Origin: Caldisericales bacterium
Lineage (GTDB): Bacteria; Caldisericota; Caldisericia; JAAYUI01
Reading direction: 5' to 3'
DNA: 64,000 nucleotides
Assembly (NCBI GenBank): GCA_022707885.1
Contig: JAKIZT010000003.1
Span: 62,001-126,000 of the forward strand
A program made the position numbers and the translations under genes. Shown piece after piece: positions 17,155 to 27,826 of this stretch (the first letter of the stretch is position 1; every line of letters starts with the position of its first letter). The notes below the pieces were generated by a model. It was not told the origin of the DNA and did no database searches. It saw nothing but the letters and a program-made list of their open reading frames with translations.

Positions 17155-17555
17155 TTTATAAATATTGCGGGCCATATTTTTTCATGATGACATTTATTTA
17201 CCCATAATAACGTGTGATTTTAGGTTTATACCAAAGAGTTCAAAACAAAACCCAAACCTTTTTTACCGATCTTTAGCGCTTTTGATCCATGGCATGGGAA
17301 TTGCACATAGTGAAGGTGGCAGTGCTTAACTAGCATTGCGAATTTTGTTTATTTGATATTGATCCCAGGGCCTGTGCAGCTAATGGCAGGTTGTTTTTGG
17401 GATCGTTGGGTTTTATGGATTCATAATTTGTGTCATGGGCTCATAGTGTTGAGCTAAAAAGAGGCTTAGTGTGGACAGAGCATTATGCTTGTGTGCCGCA
17501 CAAGTGTGGTGTCGGTTGTTACCGCCACCAACCACCTCGAAAGGAGAAAGGGTTG
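17155..17555 (+). other. Long non-coding leader of the first giant protein gene
   Basis: About 400 nt with no supported gene. It starts very AT-rich and becomes mixed. There are several short hairpins (for example CTTGTG/CACAAG at 17488-17504, and GGTTG/CAACC just before the ribosome site). The final AAAGGAGAAAGG places the start codon at 17556. A reading frame in phase with the giant gene extends back to ~17430, but it lacks signal-peptide character. No known riboswitch was recognised and no convincing promoter found. Confidence 0.4.
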
Positions 17556-20500
17556 ATGAAGAGAGTAGTTACCTTGATCGTTGTGGCATTGATGTTTGCA
17601 TCCCTTGGAACCTATTTTGGGACTGCAAGAGCCGAAGAGAAGGACCTTTCCACCGGCAGAAATGCTGTTTATATTGCACAAAGGTGGGCTCCTGTCGGCT
17701 ACAACTGGAGCGCAAACAAGCTCTATGAAGACAGGACAAGGAACTTCGAAATCGGCGGAACATACACCGGCTGGGGTCGTGAAGACTATAGAATGCCGGC
17801 CTGCACCGACAATCCGGTGAACGGAGCCGTAAGGACCCACGACAACAATCTGGAAGGCCCGCTCTACAACATCCCGGCAACAGCCGCTACGGACGTTGAG
17901 CCGCGCTTCTGGTGCGAGTTCTACCTGATCGTTGACCCGGATGGACCAAAGTCCCAGGAATATGAGCATTGGTTTGCAATGATTGATTCTGGCGGAAACC
18001 TTTGGTTTGACCCGGACGGCTACTTCAATGACAGCCGCTATTATGCTTATGCTGATCCACTTGATATCCACTACAATCAGGACGACTCATCCCTCTTTGA
18101 CAGCTGCCAGAGAAACCCGAATGCCCTAGTCGACCCAACTACCGCAAATAATACCCAGGGACCGTACCCCCTTCTCCCAACAAATGAGAATGGCGATCTT
18201 AATCCTGGTTATGTTGATAACTATCGTGTCACCCCATTTGTTACCGGAACTGTTCAGAATCCAGTCCAGCTTCCGCCATCGGAAAGACTTACCGGTATGG
18301 GTTCCACTCCTATGTACTTCATGGAACCAAAAACCAATAGAGTGTTCCGTATTGGTTGGGTAGACATGGTTGACTTCCCGCTCATATATCGCTCTGCTGA
18401 TGCAAATAACCCACGCAACCGTCAGCTCAGCTGGACTGATACCACTGCCATGACGGTAGTTGGAAACACCCATAGGGAAGATGTCGCACTCACTCAGGCG
18501 TCATTCTGGAACATTGGACAGAACGAGTTCTGGGGACACCGCTATGACGATTGGGACATCAACCACAATCTTTACCGTTTCCGCGATGCTGCCGGTGGAG
18601 ACGTCGGGCCGAATGGTCCATTCTGGGTCAACAACAGTGATGCCAATACAGGCAGAAGAGACCAGAATGGCTATGCCTGGCTTGATGATCCAATCTGGGA
18701 CTACGGCGAAGAATGGCACACCGACAACGTTGGCTTTACAGCTATCCCACAGAATGATCCGAACCAGAATAATCCTGCAAGATATCAAACATACCAGCCT
18801 GGTGAGTGGATCTACAGGGGTGGTTATAACAGATCCATATATGTCAGGACTGCTGCAAACCGTAACTTTGTCATAGGGTACGACCCACTTATCCAAGTCG
18901 AGGATCAGGGTGAGGGTGATGAGAGACTTACACCAGTTTCTGTCCATGTAAATCTTGTTACTTATAACTATGCTCCATCAACTTGTCCGCGTGACAGAGG
19001 CCAATTCTCAGGAACTGGTCAGTTTGGAGTCTGGGATCCTGGCGATGACTATGATATTGGACAAATGGATAGGACCAGTGCTACAACTGGCAGTCCGGAT
19101 CCAACCAATGCTCCAAGGCCAGCATCCCCGTTCAGGCTCTCCATTGCCAACATTGGTGTTCCAGACCCAGGTGTTTCACCAACGCAAGGTGACGAGCTTC
19201 ATGCAGACAACATAAACAACCATACATTAGGCGACATAAGACTGTATGATCCATACGAGCACGTTTACCAAAAAGGTTACACCGATACCACAACAACCAG
19301 GGTTCCCAACACTCTTCCAAGGGTACAGATCGGTGACAACCGTCTTACTAATGTAAATAGCAATTCCCATCCATGGGCACTCCAGAATTATGTTAGTGAT
19401 CAGCCAAATAGACTTGGTGGCCTTTGGGTTGGAGACGTTCTGATTCTTTCCGAAGTTCTCACTGCTGTTTGCAATGACAATGATTTCTATAATCTTTCAG
19501 TCGAATCAGATCTTTGGGAAGGTGTTATACCATCCACAACCACAGCAGTCCTCAGATCACAGCTTGGTGAGATAACCGAGAGAGGCCAAACTATCAACAA
19601 GAGCACAGTTCTTGGCCCAACCGGCACAGCTTTTGCAGTCCCAGCTACAACATTCATGGATTGCTATCCAAGATCAAGACAATATCTCGGTGTTGAAATT
19701 TTCAACGACAACGGGAAAGACAATAACCTTGGAGCCCAGCACTATTCTGATATCGTTGGAACTCCACCAGCTTCTGATCTCCTCTATCCAAACAACATGT
19801 CAGATGACTATCGTCCTGGCAAAACTTGTGAGGTATTCCTTGGGGCACAGGATCCAAACCCGAACCTCTTCTCCAAGCCATGGTTCCTTGGTAGCACAAG
19901 TGATTACTATCAAAGAGGACTGATTACAAAGGATATTGGAAGAATCCTTACCAGGTTTGACAACCTTGCAGTCCCGGTCCGTTTCCTTGACACCCAGCCG
20001 GGTGGAGCAGGAACAACAAGACTATTTGGTTGTGGCAAGGGAATATATCTTGACGTAAACAATGATTATGAAATAGGTATTGGCGACAAACGTCTTGCTG
20101 ATATAACAATCAACAGGAATGCCGGGATTATTACCTATAAAGCAGGTTCTTATGTTAATGCCGGCGATGTTGATGTAAACGCTTTCGCAGGCGCAAACAA
20201 TGACCTTAATGACTTCAGAGCCATTCTTACCAATGGCCAGTATCATTGGCCAATGTTCTATGATGAATACATAATTGACCCGGAAAATTCGACAAGACTC
20301 CTCCCACCAAATGGCACCTACGACCCGGGCGAAATAATCTATGATACCAACATGCCATTCAACGGCCTTATTGATCAGGGTGTTGTTCAGCCAGGCTTCC
20401 AGAGAATGACAGCAGGCTGGATTGGCGATACATGGTATGATTGTGGATCAATCGTTCCTCCATTTGATTTCTATCTCTACACATCAGTTCCATATGGTGT

Positions 20501-23500
20501 TACCTCAGGACTCAACTGTGATTCAAGATATATGGACTGGGAAGTCATTCCTGGAGACATCAAGCTTGATGTCCAGATCGACAAAGAGCTGATGGTTGAG
20601 CAGACCTCTGACATCACAGTTTCTGTTAACCCGCCGCCAAGAGAAGGCCACTGGGTTGACAAGGGCGATCACAGATTATGGATTCCAGACGAGGCCGTTT
20701 ATGTGCTCGTTCGTGATCCAGGTGGAATAGCTGGTGGCATGTCAGACACCAATATCAATGCGCAGTACAGGGTGCTTACACCAAAGTCCCCGAAAGTTAC
20801 TTTCACAATGACTCCTTACAGGGGTTCTTGCCATCCAGAAAACTTCAAGCTTGGAAGACCACAGCAAGATGCACTCAAGGTAAGAATTCAGGCCTTCAAG
20901 GCCAACCCGGAAATTGGTCTCTTTGCAAATCGTACACTTATGGCAGATCTCATGATTGTGCCACCAGACCAGCACCCAGGATATCAGAGCCCAATCACCC
21001 AAAACTTCTTCCGTCAGGACACCATGCACTTCTATCGTGACCTTTTCTGGACAGGCGACTGGAAGAGAATGATGAACATGATTGGCAGCCACGGTGGCAA
21101 CCACTGGGGCAAGAGGTTCCCGCGTTCAGGCAAGAAGTCACCAGGACTTTATCTGACAGATGCTGACAACAAGGGATTTGATCTTGCTCCTGCGCCGCCG
21201 CTCCCAATGACTCTTTCAGAGTCTTATGATTGCTATGGCGAGAAACACTTTGAGGTCCTTCCGGAACAACTCAAGGTTGATGCAAACGTTGCCTGTATTA
21301 CCACTCTGGATCAGCGCTTCCCGAATATTATGCTTACCCTTTCAGATATCGATAATCCAAACGATGTTAATGATCCATATGGTGTTAATATTTCAGTTCC
21401 AAAAACTGACAGCCCGCTCATCGCCGTTTACAATGGCCATGGTGGCGGAGTCAACTGGCTTGCGGTTGCCGAGCTTGCAAACCCGGCAGTCCAGGGTGAA
21501 AAAATCATTATCCAGGCCAACATCGACGGAACTTATGAATATTGGTACTGGTACGAACCAGCCAACACCGATCCAAATCTTGGTCCACAGGTACCAAACG
21601 CCATTGATGCGAACGACGTCATCATTGGTCAGGAATGGACGACATTCCCGATCCAGTGCACTGATAAGGTAAAACGCACAGGCGTCAAGGTTGATGACAG
21701 GGCATCGTGGGATGATGCAGATTGCTCTTCAGCCACCAATATAGCCTGCAGGGTCAACATGCCAGAAGGCATGAAACCAATCGGCGACATAACTGGCCAG
21801 TGGGGCAACCCGCTAGGTTCAGACCATTATGGAATTATTGACGGAGCATTTGCCTGGATCGTTCAGTATGGTGTTCCAACTTATGTTACTCCATACGGTG
21901 AGCTTACCCCGTCTGATCCAGGTGGAGAATGTCTTGCGGTTATTCATCCAAAAGATGGATCAACTCATCTCAATATCCATGTTTATCTGACCAACGCAAT
22001 CTTTGACTACAACTCAACAATAGCCCACCCGGTCACTGGAAGCCCATATTTCAGGACTGATGTTCCAACTGGAATCAACCAGAACAACCCGGGTTATATA
22101 AACCTTGGTGAAGCAGTAAACGGAATCGATTACGCCGGTACCCTTGATCTTAAGGTTTACCCGCCAGACCCATATGTAAACTTCGCAGAGTGGCTCATTG
22201 TTGATAAAGCACTCATGTATTCAAACGTTAACTATACTGTTGCCTCATCTACCAATCCGGCACTTTCACAGCTTCCACCACCAGCACCACAGATTCAGCC
22301 ACCATATTGGCCAATTCTGCGCACTTCACATGGTGGATTCAGGGTATATCCTGGTGGACAAACACATACCGGAAGGGTAAGGGGCCAGAACTTCAACCAG
22401 AATGGTGGAGCTTTTGGATGGAACGCATATCCGGCAATCTGGAGTGAAGAAGGCAAGAAGAATGCAAAATCCGAGATGTTCTACAAGCTTGGAACTGAAT
22501 TCTTCCCACTCACAGATTACGGTCTATACTTCATTCTTAAAGATGGCGAAGGCAACCACCTCTCATTCAAATCTCCAACCCTCGACCGTACTATCAAGAG
22601 GATCGAAATTGTTGGACCATTTGCACGTCCAAAAGTTGTCGATGTAACAACAAACAGAGTTGTGAACTGGTACGCATACAACGGACTCCAGAATGTTCCG
22701 ATACAGTATGACTACTCAGGAAAGATCGTAATTGACGAAACCAACTGGTCATACTTCGAGCATATACCAGGTGGAAATTACATGAACTGGTCTGCTCTTA
22801 GCGATGTTGATTATGGCTCAAACGAAAACATTCGCATCAAGAGAACAGGCAAGCTCAACTATTGCTCCCTGGATAACGTTTTCGTGATTGACGAACTTAT
22901 CCCGTGGAACTCTGGAAAGATATTCATCTACGTCACCCTTGCAGATGGCACCTTCAAGATGTACCAAGATTGCTGCACTGCACCGCCGGTTGACGGAATT
23001 GATGTTAGGGCCCTTGATCTCAAGCAGACCGAAGGCGACGAGAATTATGAACCAATTGACCATATTACACTTGATTCTGGCAGAAACATGATCCAGAAGC
23101 TCTCCTTCACACTGAAGGAATATGAGCCGATGCAAGTCGAGCAGCTTTGCAATGATGCAGTCATGTATATCTGGCAGGACAGGGGCGTAAAAGATCTCCG
23201 TGACACCAAGAGCAACCTTGTAGTCGGTGCAGGCGATGGTTGGGTAACCAACCCACCAACTTCTTCAAGAGCCGAGAATTATCACACCCAGTACATTCCA
23301 GACAACGATGTCAACGGCGACAACAAGATCAAGTTCAACGATTATGAAACTGAAATTTGCGGAACTTACGACATGGTAACAAATACCTGGATGGGCGGTA
23401 TCATTGATGCTCGTACTTTCCAGCGCAATACCGGCAGATATGATTTCGAACTCTCCCAGGCAACCGGTGCAAATATCGATACAGTAGGTCTTGATTTTGG

Positions 23501-26372
23501 TGGAGAAAATGGAGTTGCTGACCCACAAGACCACATCATCTCGGACAACGAAACACTGCCAGTCTATATCACTGCCTACAAGTATGGCGATGACAACAAC
23601 GACAGATCGTTTGGGCCATGGTGGGATTTTGATGCCTACTACTCCCAGTACGATGCATCTGTTGGCCAGTACACAAGGACACGTTATAGCCACGAAGTTT
23701 ATCTTGCAGCCCAGGTTGCATTGCCAGTTGAGCCATACGATGACCTTATCGTAACCTATACACCAAACCCGCTCACAGCTGGTATAACCCCAGAGCTTGT
23801 TGATGTTAACTCGCCACTTACATTCGTTGTTAAGAATGAAAAAGGCGACCCAGTCAACCTGCTTGATGGAATTATCGACCAGTGGGGCAAGAAAGATGTT
23901 GATCCAAAAGTTGGCTGGAATTACCTCTTTAAAGATCCGCACCCAGACAACACTTATTATTATGGAAGAAATTCAATCCTCCCACAGTATTACTTCCTCA
24001 GAACAGACCTCCACAACTATGATGGAACAGATGTCAACAACCGTGAACTCTACTCATCAAGAGGAAGAGACTCATCCTACGACTGCAAAGAAACAATTCT
24101 CGAAGCATTTGAACCAATAACACCAGACTTCTCCAATGCAAAATCTGGTCTCTACATCTTCAGGGGCTTCTGCGCCAACGACAACAACATCTGGATGAAG
24201 GACGAAGATCACCCAGACAGAGATCAGTGGGAAAAAGAGCACTTGGTCAGGGTCTATATCTACACACCAGACCGCAAGCACAGAGGTTCTGTTGATGTTA
24301 AGGTTGTCAATCCACATGCCGAATATTCGGTTGTCAACATGGAAGATCCACAGCTCAGGGCTTTCACAGTCCCGGGAGAGCCGGACTTCATAATGACCGC
24401 AGCTGACAATCGCATTTATAAAGTAACAGTAACAATCAGCAACGCCCAGGGCCAGCTGGTCAAGGGTGTAACGAAGGGCGTCTCGGTCTGCGGCGGTGGC
24501 GTAAAGAATACCGCAAGGTTCACACCATTCACCACAAGACCACAGTCCTTTGATTTCCGCAACCAGACATGCGACTATGTTCCATGCTCACAGGTCACCT
24601 ACCCGCACTTTGGTTATGATTTCGTCGCTGATGGCAACATCACATGGCAAGATCAGGAACTCTACAAAGCTGGTGGATTTACACTCAGGCCAATTAACAA
24701 CAAGTGCTGGGATCGCCAGGGTGTTGGCGAAGTCTTCTACAACACAACAAATGAATACTTCAGGGACGACAAGACCTGGAGAGTTATCAACGAAGGTACA
24801 GCCGGACAGCGTGTTGAAGTACTCAACCTGCTCCTTCCACCACCAGCTTTTGGATGGGGTCTCGGTGCCATCTACAACTGGCCATATTGGGGCGGTTTCC
24901 TCTTCACAGATATCGATCGCAACGGCTCGCTTGATTACCACGATGCACTTGGTCTTGATGTGAACGCTCAGACTTCATTCTACCTCTGGGCCGAAGACCT
25001 GTTCTATGTTGGCGGACTTGTTGGAGACAACGTCTATTGCAATACCCAGGTCAAAGCAGACCTTGTAGGCTACCCACCATATTCTGACAAGACAAACCCA
25101 AGGTACATGGTCAAGAGGTTTAGGCATGGAGTAACCAACGACACAGTGTTCTTCATGGACTGGGAAGCAATTCCGGACAAGGTTGCCCAGGTTTCATACC
25201 CGAGAATCGAGCTCTTCTACGCAGAGAATGGCAACGAAGTCTCCAAGGATCTCCTCAACGTCGACAACTACGATATGGTTTACAACTACGACAACCACTT
25301 CATTGCAAGGGTTTACCCGGCATTCAAGGAAGACCTCCCGCTCAAGGATGACGGAAGGGTCTACGTCTCCGGCAACCAGGCACAGCAGTGGATATATGGA
25401 CAGACCAAAAAGTCAGAAGTTGATGACATGGCAACCGAAACCACGTTCCACTACACTCCAACCGGAACCGGCCAGTCAACAACTTTCATCTCCTATCTGG
25501 CAAAGAACAAGTGGTATTTTGCAGATCCATACCAGCTTGACAATCCAGAGTGGTATTCACTCAAGAAGATCTATCATCTTGATGTTGGCAAGGGACTTGA
25601 AGTCATGATCGCTTCTGACAACCTAGCCCCGAATGCTGCTTCAGAACTCACGATTTACGTCAAGGAACTTGGCACCGAAGCTGTTGTTCCAGAAGCAACC
25701 GTTTATGTTGAAGGCCCAGGAATACAGCAGACCTCGCTCACCACAAACGCAAAGGGCGAAGTCAGGGTAAAAGTTACTCCGAAATCACAGGGCAAGATTG
25801 TTGTCACTGCAGAGCGCGATGAATACATTGCTGGCTCCGCATGGGTCATGATCGGTAAAGACACCATCCCGCCAGTGCTGGATGTTGATCCGATCGCACC
25901 ATATGGAAACAAGACTTCCATTGATGTAACTGGAAAAACAGAGCCAGGCGTCAAGCTGACTGTTAATGGAACTTCCGCCAGGGTTGATGATTCCGGCAAG
26001 TTCACAGTCAAAATAACACTCAAGGAAGGCGTAAATCCAATTGTAGTCGAGGCAATTGATGCTGCTGGAAACAGAAGCATGAGGATACTCTCAACAATAG
26101 TCGACATCACACCACCAGCCTTCATCATCAATGGTGAGGTTGATGGAAAGATCCTTGTTGCAAAAGACCAGACAACGATTAAGCTCTCAGGAAGAGTTGA
26201 TCCAGGCTCCAAGGTCACGGTCAATGGCGCACCGGCAAAGGTCGTCTATGACATCTGGGAAGTCGAAATAACAATGGATGCAAACCTTCCAGAACTGCCA
26301 CTTTCCTTCCAGTTCATCGATGTTGCCGACAATCAGACAACACACGAAGTGAAGCTTGTAAGACAACCGTAA
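17556..26372 (+). CDS. Giant secreted surface protein (paralogue of 57026-63853)
   Basis: A predicted 2938-residue exported protein. The start ATG 17556 follows AAAGGAGAAAGG and begins a classical signal peptide that ends near TARAEE. The bulk is all-beta looking, rich in Asn, Asp, Tyr and Gly. Calcium-binding-like loops occur, such as DNDVNGDNKIKFNDYE (about 23313) and DIDRNGSLDYHD (about 24910). The C-terminus has an Ig-like carboxypeptidase-regulatory-type segment (~25600-25850) and two tandem domains like glucodextranase B/bacterial Ig repeats (~25860-26372), each with 'v.vnG....v...G.F...v.l..G.n.i.v.a.D..GN'. It aligns along its whole length with the second giant protein but has extra sequence near 18200-19450 and lacks the stalk domain. 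A surface structure or adhesin role is inferred; no enzyme motif is seen. Confidence 0.8.
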   Translation: MKRVVTLIVVALMFASLGTYFGTARAEEKDLSTGRNAVYIAQRWAPVGYNWSANKLYEDRTRNFEIGGTYTGWGREDYRMPACTDNPVNGAVRTHDNNLEGPLYNIPATAATDVEPRFWCEFYLIVDPDGPKSQEYEHWFAMIDSGGNLWFDPDGYFNDSRYYAYADPLDIHYNQDDSSLFDSCQRNPNALVDPTTANNTQGPYPLLPTNENGDLNPGYVDNYRVTPFVTGTVQNPVQLPPSERLTGMGSTPMYFMEPKTNRVFRIGWVDMVDFPLIYRSADANNPRNRQLSWTDTTAMTVVGNTHREDVALTQASFWNIGQNEFWGHRYDDWDINHNLYRFRDAAGGDVGPNGPFWVNNSDANTGRRDQNGYAWLDDPIWDYGEEWHTDNVGFTAIPQNDPNQNNPARYQTYQPGEWIYRGGYNRSIYVRTAANRNFVIGYDPLIQVEDQGEGDERLTPVSVHVNLVTYNYAPSTCPRDRGQFSGTGQFGVWDPGDDYDIGQMDRTSATTGSPDPTNAPRPASPFRLSIANIGVPDPGVSPTQGDELHADNINNHTLGDIRLYDPYEHVYQKGYTDTTTTRVPNTLPRVQIGDNRLTNVNSNSHPWALQNYVSDQPNRLGGLWVGDVLILSEVLTAVCNDNDFYNLSVESDLWEGVIPSTTTAVLRSQLGEITERGQTINKSTVLGPTGTAFAVPATTFMDCYPRSRQYLGVEIFNDNGKDNNLGAQHYSDIVGTPPASDLLYPNNMSDDYRPGKTCEVFLGAQDPNPNLFSKPWFLGSTSDYYQRGLITKDIGRILTRFDNLAVPVRFLDTQPGGAGTTRLFGCGKGIYLDVNNDYEIGIGDKRLADITINRNAGIITYKAGSYVNAGDVDVNAFAGANNDLNDFRAILTNGQYHWPMFYDEYIIDPENSTRLLPPNGTYDPGEIIYDTNMPFNGLIDQGVVQPGFQRMTAGWIGDTWYDCGSIVPPFDFYLYTSVPYGVTSGLNCDSRYMDWEVIPGDIKLDVQIDKELMVEQTSDITVSVNPPPREGHWVDKGDHRLWIPDEAVYVLVRDPGGIAGGMSDTNINAQYRVLTPKSPKVTFTMTPYRGSCHPENFKLGRPQQDALKVRIQAFKANPEIGLFANRTLMADLMIVPPDQHPGYQSPITQNFFRQDTMHFYRDLFWTGDWKRMMNMIGSHGGNHWGKRFPRSGKKSPGLYLTDADNKGFDLAPAPPLPMTLSESYDCYGEKHFEVLPEQLKVDANVACITTLDQRFPNIMLTLSDIDNPNDVNDPYGVNISVPKTDSPLIAVYNGHGGGVNWLAVAELANPAVQGEKIIIQANIDGTYEYWYWYEPANTDPNLGPQVPNAIDANDVIIGQEWTTFPIQCTDKVKRTGVKVDDRASWDDADCSSATNIACRVNMPEGMKPIGDITGQWGNPLGSDHYGIIDGAFAWIVQYGVPTYVTPYGELTPSDPGGECLAVIHPKDGSTHLNIHVYLTNAIFDYNSTIAHPVTGSPYFRTDVPTGINQNNPGYINLGEAVNGIDYAGTLDLKVYPPDPYVNFAEWLIVDKALMYSNVNYTVASSTNPALSQLPPPAPQIQPPYWPILRTSHGGFRVYPGGQTHTGRVRGQNFNQNGGAFGWNAYPAIWSEEGKKNAKSEMFYKLGTEFFPLTDYGLYFILKDGEGNHLSFKSPTLDRTIKRIEIVGPFARPKVVDVTTNRVVNWYAYNGLQNVPIQYDYSGKIVIDETNWSYFEHIPGGNYMNWSALSDVDYGSNENIRIKRTGKLNYCSLDNVFVIDELIPWNSGKIFIYVTLADGTFKMYQDCCTAPPVDGIDVRALDLKQTEGDENYEPIDHITLDSGRNMIQKLSFTLKEYEPMQVEQLCNDAVMYIWQDRGVKDLRDTKSNLVVGAGDGWVTNPPTSSRAENYHTQYIPDNDVNGDNKIKFNDYETEICGTYDMVTNTWMGGIIDARTFQRNTGRYDFELSQATGANIDTVGLDFGGENGVADPQDHIISDNETLPVYITAYKYGDDNNDRSFGPWWDFDAYYSQYDASVGQYTRTRYSHEVYLAAQVALPVEPYDDLIVTYTPNPLTAGITPELVDVNSPLTFVVKNEKGDPVNLLDGIIDQWGKKDVDPKVGWNYLFKDPHPDNTYYYGRNSILPQYYFLRTDLHNYDGTDVNNRELYSSRGRDSSYDCKETILEAFEPITPDFSNAKSGLYIFRGFCANDNNIWMKDEDHPDRDQWEKEHLVRVYIYTPDRKHRGSVDVKVVNPHAEYSVVNMEDPQLRAFTVPGEPDFIMTAADNRIYKVTVTISNAQGQLVKGVTKGVSVCGGGVKNTARFTPFTTRPQSFDFRNQTCDYVPCSQVTYPHFGYDFVADGNITWQDQELYKAGGFTLRPINNKCWDRQGVGEVFYNTTNEYFRDDKTWRVINEGTAGQRVEVLNLLLPPPAFGWGLGAIYNWPYWGGFLFTDIDRNGSLDYHDALGLDVNAQTSFYLWAEDLFYVGGLVGDNVYCNTQVKADLVGYPPYSDKTNPRYMVKRFRHGVTNDTVFFMDWEAIPDKVAQVSYPRIELFYAENGNEVSKDLLNVDNYDMVYNYDNHFIARVYPAFKEDLPLKDDGRVYVSGNQAQQWIYGQTKKSEVDDMATETTFHYTPTGTGQSTTFISYLAKNKWYFADPYQLDNPEWYSLKKIYHLDVGKGLEVMIASDNLAPNAASELTIYVKELGTEAVVPEATVYVEGPGIQQTSLTTNAKGEVRVKVTPKSQGKIVVTAERDEYIAGSAWVMIGKDTIPPVLDVDPIAPYGNKTSIDVTGKTEPGVKLTVNGTSARVDDSGKFTVKITLKEGVNPIVVEAIDAAGNRSMRILSTIVDITPPAFIINGEVDGKILVAKDQTTIKLSGRVDPGSKVTVNGAPAKVVYDIWEVEITMDANLPELPLSFQFIDVADNQTTHEVKLVRQP

Positions 26373-26391
26373 GAATCATTAAACCGTATAT

Positions 26392-26423
26392 AAAAAAGGC
26401 CACCCAAAAGGGTGGCCTTTTTT
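26392..26423 (+). terminator. Intrinsic terminator of the first giant gene
   Basis: GGCCACCC (26398-26405) pairs with GGGTGGCC (26410-26417), extended by A-T pairs; AAAA loop; followed by T6GT5. The A-run on the other side also allows termination of the converging DUF1858 gene. Confidence 0.92.
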
Positions 26424-26468
26424 GTTTTTGTTGGGGGGAGGAAAACAAAATGAGGATATTTTTAGAAT

Positions 26469-26675
26469 TTATTGTTGGCTTTGTTTGAGAAAACTTATCA
26501 ACTCGGTGAGTATGGCTCCTGGGTCTACACCTTTTTCCTGACACAACTCATCCAGCGTTCCCCAGAAAGCTTCCCCGCAGACGTAGCATACGAGCCCTCT
26601 TCTGGCAAAGAAACTTGAAGATGAAGGATAGATCTCGAGTATCTTTTCTATTTTTGTGTCAAGTGTTATTTCCAT
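26469..26675 (-). CDS. DUF1858 domain protein
   Basis: A 68-residue protein starting at ATG 26675. It matches the DUF1858 pattern: a start 'I..dt.I.eIle.yP....fF...Gl.C..C', then helices; the two cysteines are in VCYVCGEAF. Such stand-alone domains occur in anaerobes near hydrogenase or redox genes and as N-terminal parts of hybrid-cluster-like or ScdA-like proteins. An upstream extension is open in frame but unrelated. The ribosome site is weak. The function is unknown, probably redox or metal related. Confidence 0.7.
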   Translation of the reverse strand: MEITLDTKIEKILEIYPSSSSFFARRGLVCYVCGEAFWGTLDELCQEKGVDPGAILTELISFLKQSQQ

Positions 26676-26713
26676 GCATGAATTATGGTTTATCCCCGTA
26701 TTTTGTGCAAGTG

Positions 26714-26742
26714 TTGACCTCGCTTGTTTGTAAACATACAAT
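26714..26742 (+). promoter_or_regulatory. Predicted sigma70 promoter of yacL-ispD
   Basis: TTGACC (26714-26719), 17-nt spacer, TACAAT (26737-26742), about 22 nt before the ATG at 26765. Confidence 0.7.
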
Positions 26743-26764
26743 CCTTTTATAAGAGGTGAGAACC

Positions 26765-27826
26765 ATGAGATTAATGATCGATAGGTTGATTTTTTCTCTT
26801 TTTGGTGGCGCACTTGGCGGGTTGACTTACACATGGGTGCTTCGCCAGTATGTTGTGGGAGAGCAAACTGGGTTCATCGTAATGGATGTTGTTTGGGCCT
26901 TTATCGCGTGTGTTGTCGGGGGTGTGCTCTTTTATCTGGTTTGGCCAGAAATAGTTGCTTTTTTCAGGATGCTTTCAAAAATATTCCAGAAAATAATGAA
27001 AAGATTGGCCATTACAGATTTGATGATCCTCATCTTCGCACTTTTTGTGACAGTTGTGGTTTATATATTCCTGGAACCAATTTACAGGTTCGCCCTTGAG
27101 CCAAAACTGTATATTCTTGTCACATTCCTGACGACACCAATACTTTTCATAATCATCTGGATGCTGGGCATCGGGAAGAGAGAGTCCATAATAGAATCTA
27201 CAAGACAACTCTTTGGCTCTTCCATATCCCAACCCTGTTCAAACCAGCATATTCTGGATTCATCATGCCTTATAGACGGCAGGATAGCAGAATTGATGAT
27301 GACAACAACACTGAACGGGCGTTTTGCTGTGCCAAGCTTTGTGCTGTTTGACCTGCAAAGGATCTCTGATTCGCAGGACCCGATACTATCACACAGGGGC
27401 AAGAGGGGAATGATGACCCTTGAGAAATTGCAGGAAATCATGGGGCCAAAGCTGGAAGTGATGCACACTTCAAACAGAGGCAGACAAATTGATCTCCTGC
27501 TCAAAATGTCCAGGGATGGCTATCTCATAATCAGCTGCGACATGGAACTGACACTTGACCTCAGGCGGCAGGGCGCAACAGTTGTAAACCTCAATGAGGC
27601 AGCATCAGCTCTCAAAACTATGATTGTTCCTGGCGAAGAGACAATGATAGCGGTCATAAAGGAAGGAAAAGAGCAGGGACAGGGTGTTGGCTTCCTGGAT
27701 GACGGAACGATGGTTGTCATTGAAGATGGGAAAAAGGTCATTGGCCAAACAGTGAGAATAATTTGCACATCTCTTCTTCAGAACCCACAGGGCAGGATTG
27801 TTTTTGGCAAGATAGTAACACGATGA
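26765..27826 (+). CDS. yacL: YacL-like PIN/TRAM membrane protein
   Basis: A 353-residue protein. ATG 26765 is chosen over a GTG at 26756 because the latter lies inside the AGAGGTGAG ribosome site. About four membrane helices occupy residues 5-140. A PIN nuclease-like domain follows, with conserved Asp in LDSSCLIDGRIAEL and SCDMELTLDLR, and a C-terminal TRAM RNA-binding domain (~295-350). The YacL family neighbours ispD and ispF in Bacillus, and here ispD overlaps its stop codon (ATGA). The exact substrate is uncertain; RNA processing is the usual inference. Confidence 0.85.
   Translation: MRLMIDRLIFSLFGGALGGLTYTWVLRQYVVGEQTGFIVMDVVWAFIACVVGGVLFYLVWPEIVAFFRMLSKIFQKIMKRLAITDLMILIFALFVTVVVYIFLEPIYRFALEPKLYILVTFLTTPILFIIIWMLGIGKRESIIESTRQLFGSSISQPCSNQHILDSSCLIDGRIAELMMTTTLNGRFAVPSFVLFDLQRISDSQDPILSHRGKRGMMTLEKLQEIMGPKLEVMHTSNRGRQIDLLLKMSRDGYLIISCDMELTLDLRRQGATVVNLNEAASALKTMIVPGEETMIAVIKEGKEQGQGVGFLDDGTMVVIEDGKKVIGQTVRIICTSLLQNPQGRIVFGKIVTR

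Noticed and set aside
17430-17555. Extension of the first giant gene to an upstream start
   Set aside because: The extra 42 residues are rich in Cys/His, unlike any signal peptide, and the strong ribosome site and signal peptide begin at 17556.
17466-26224. Many long reading frames antisense to, or shifted within, the giant and propeller genes
   Set aside because: They follow from the codon bias of the real genes, lack ribosome sites and carry no recognisable domains.
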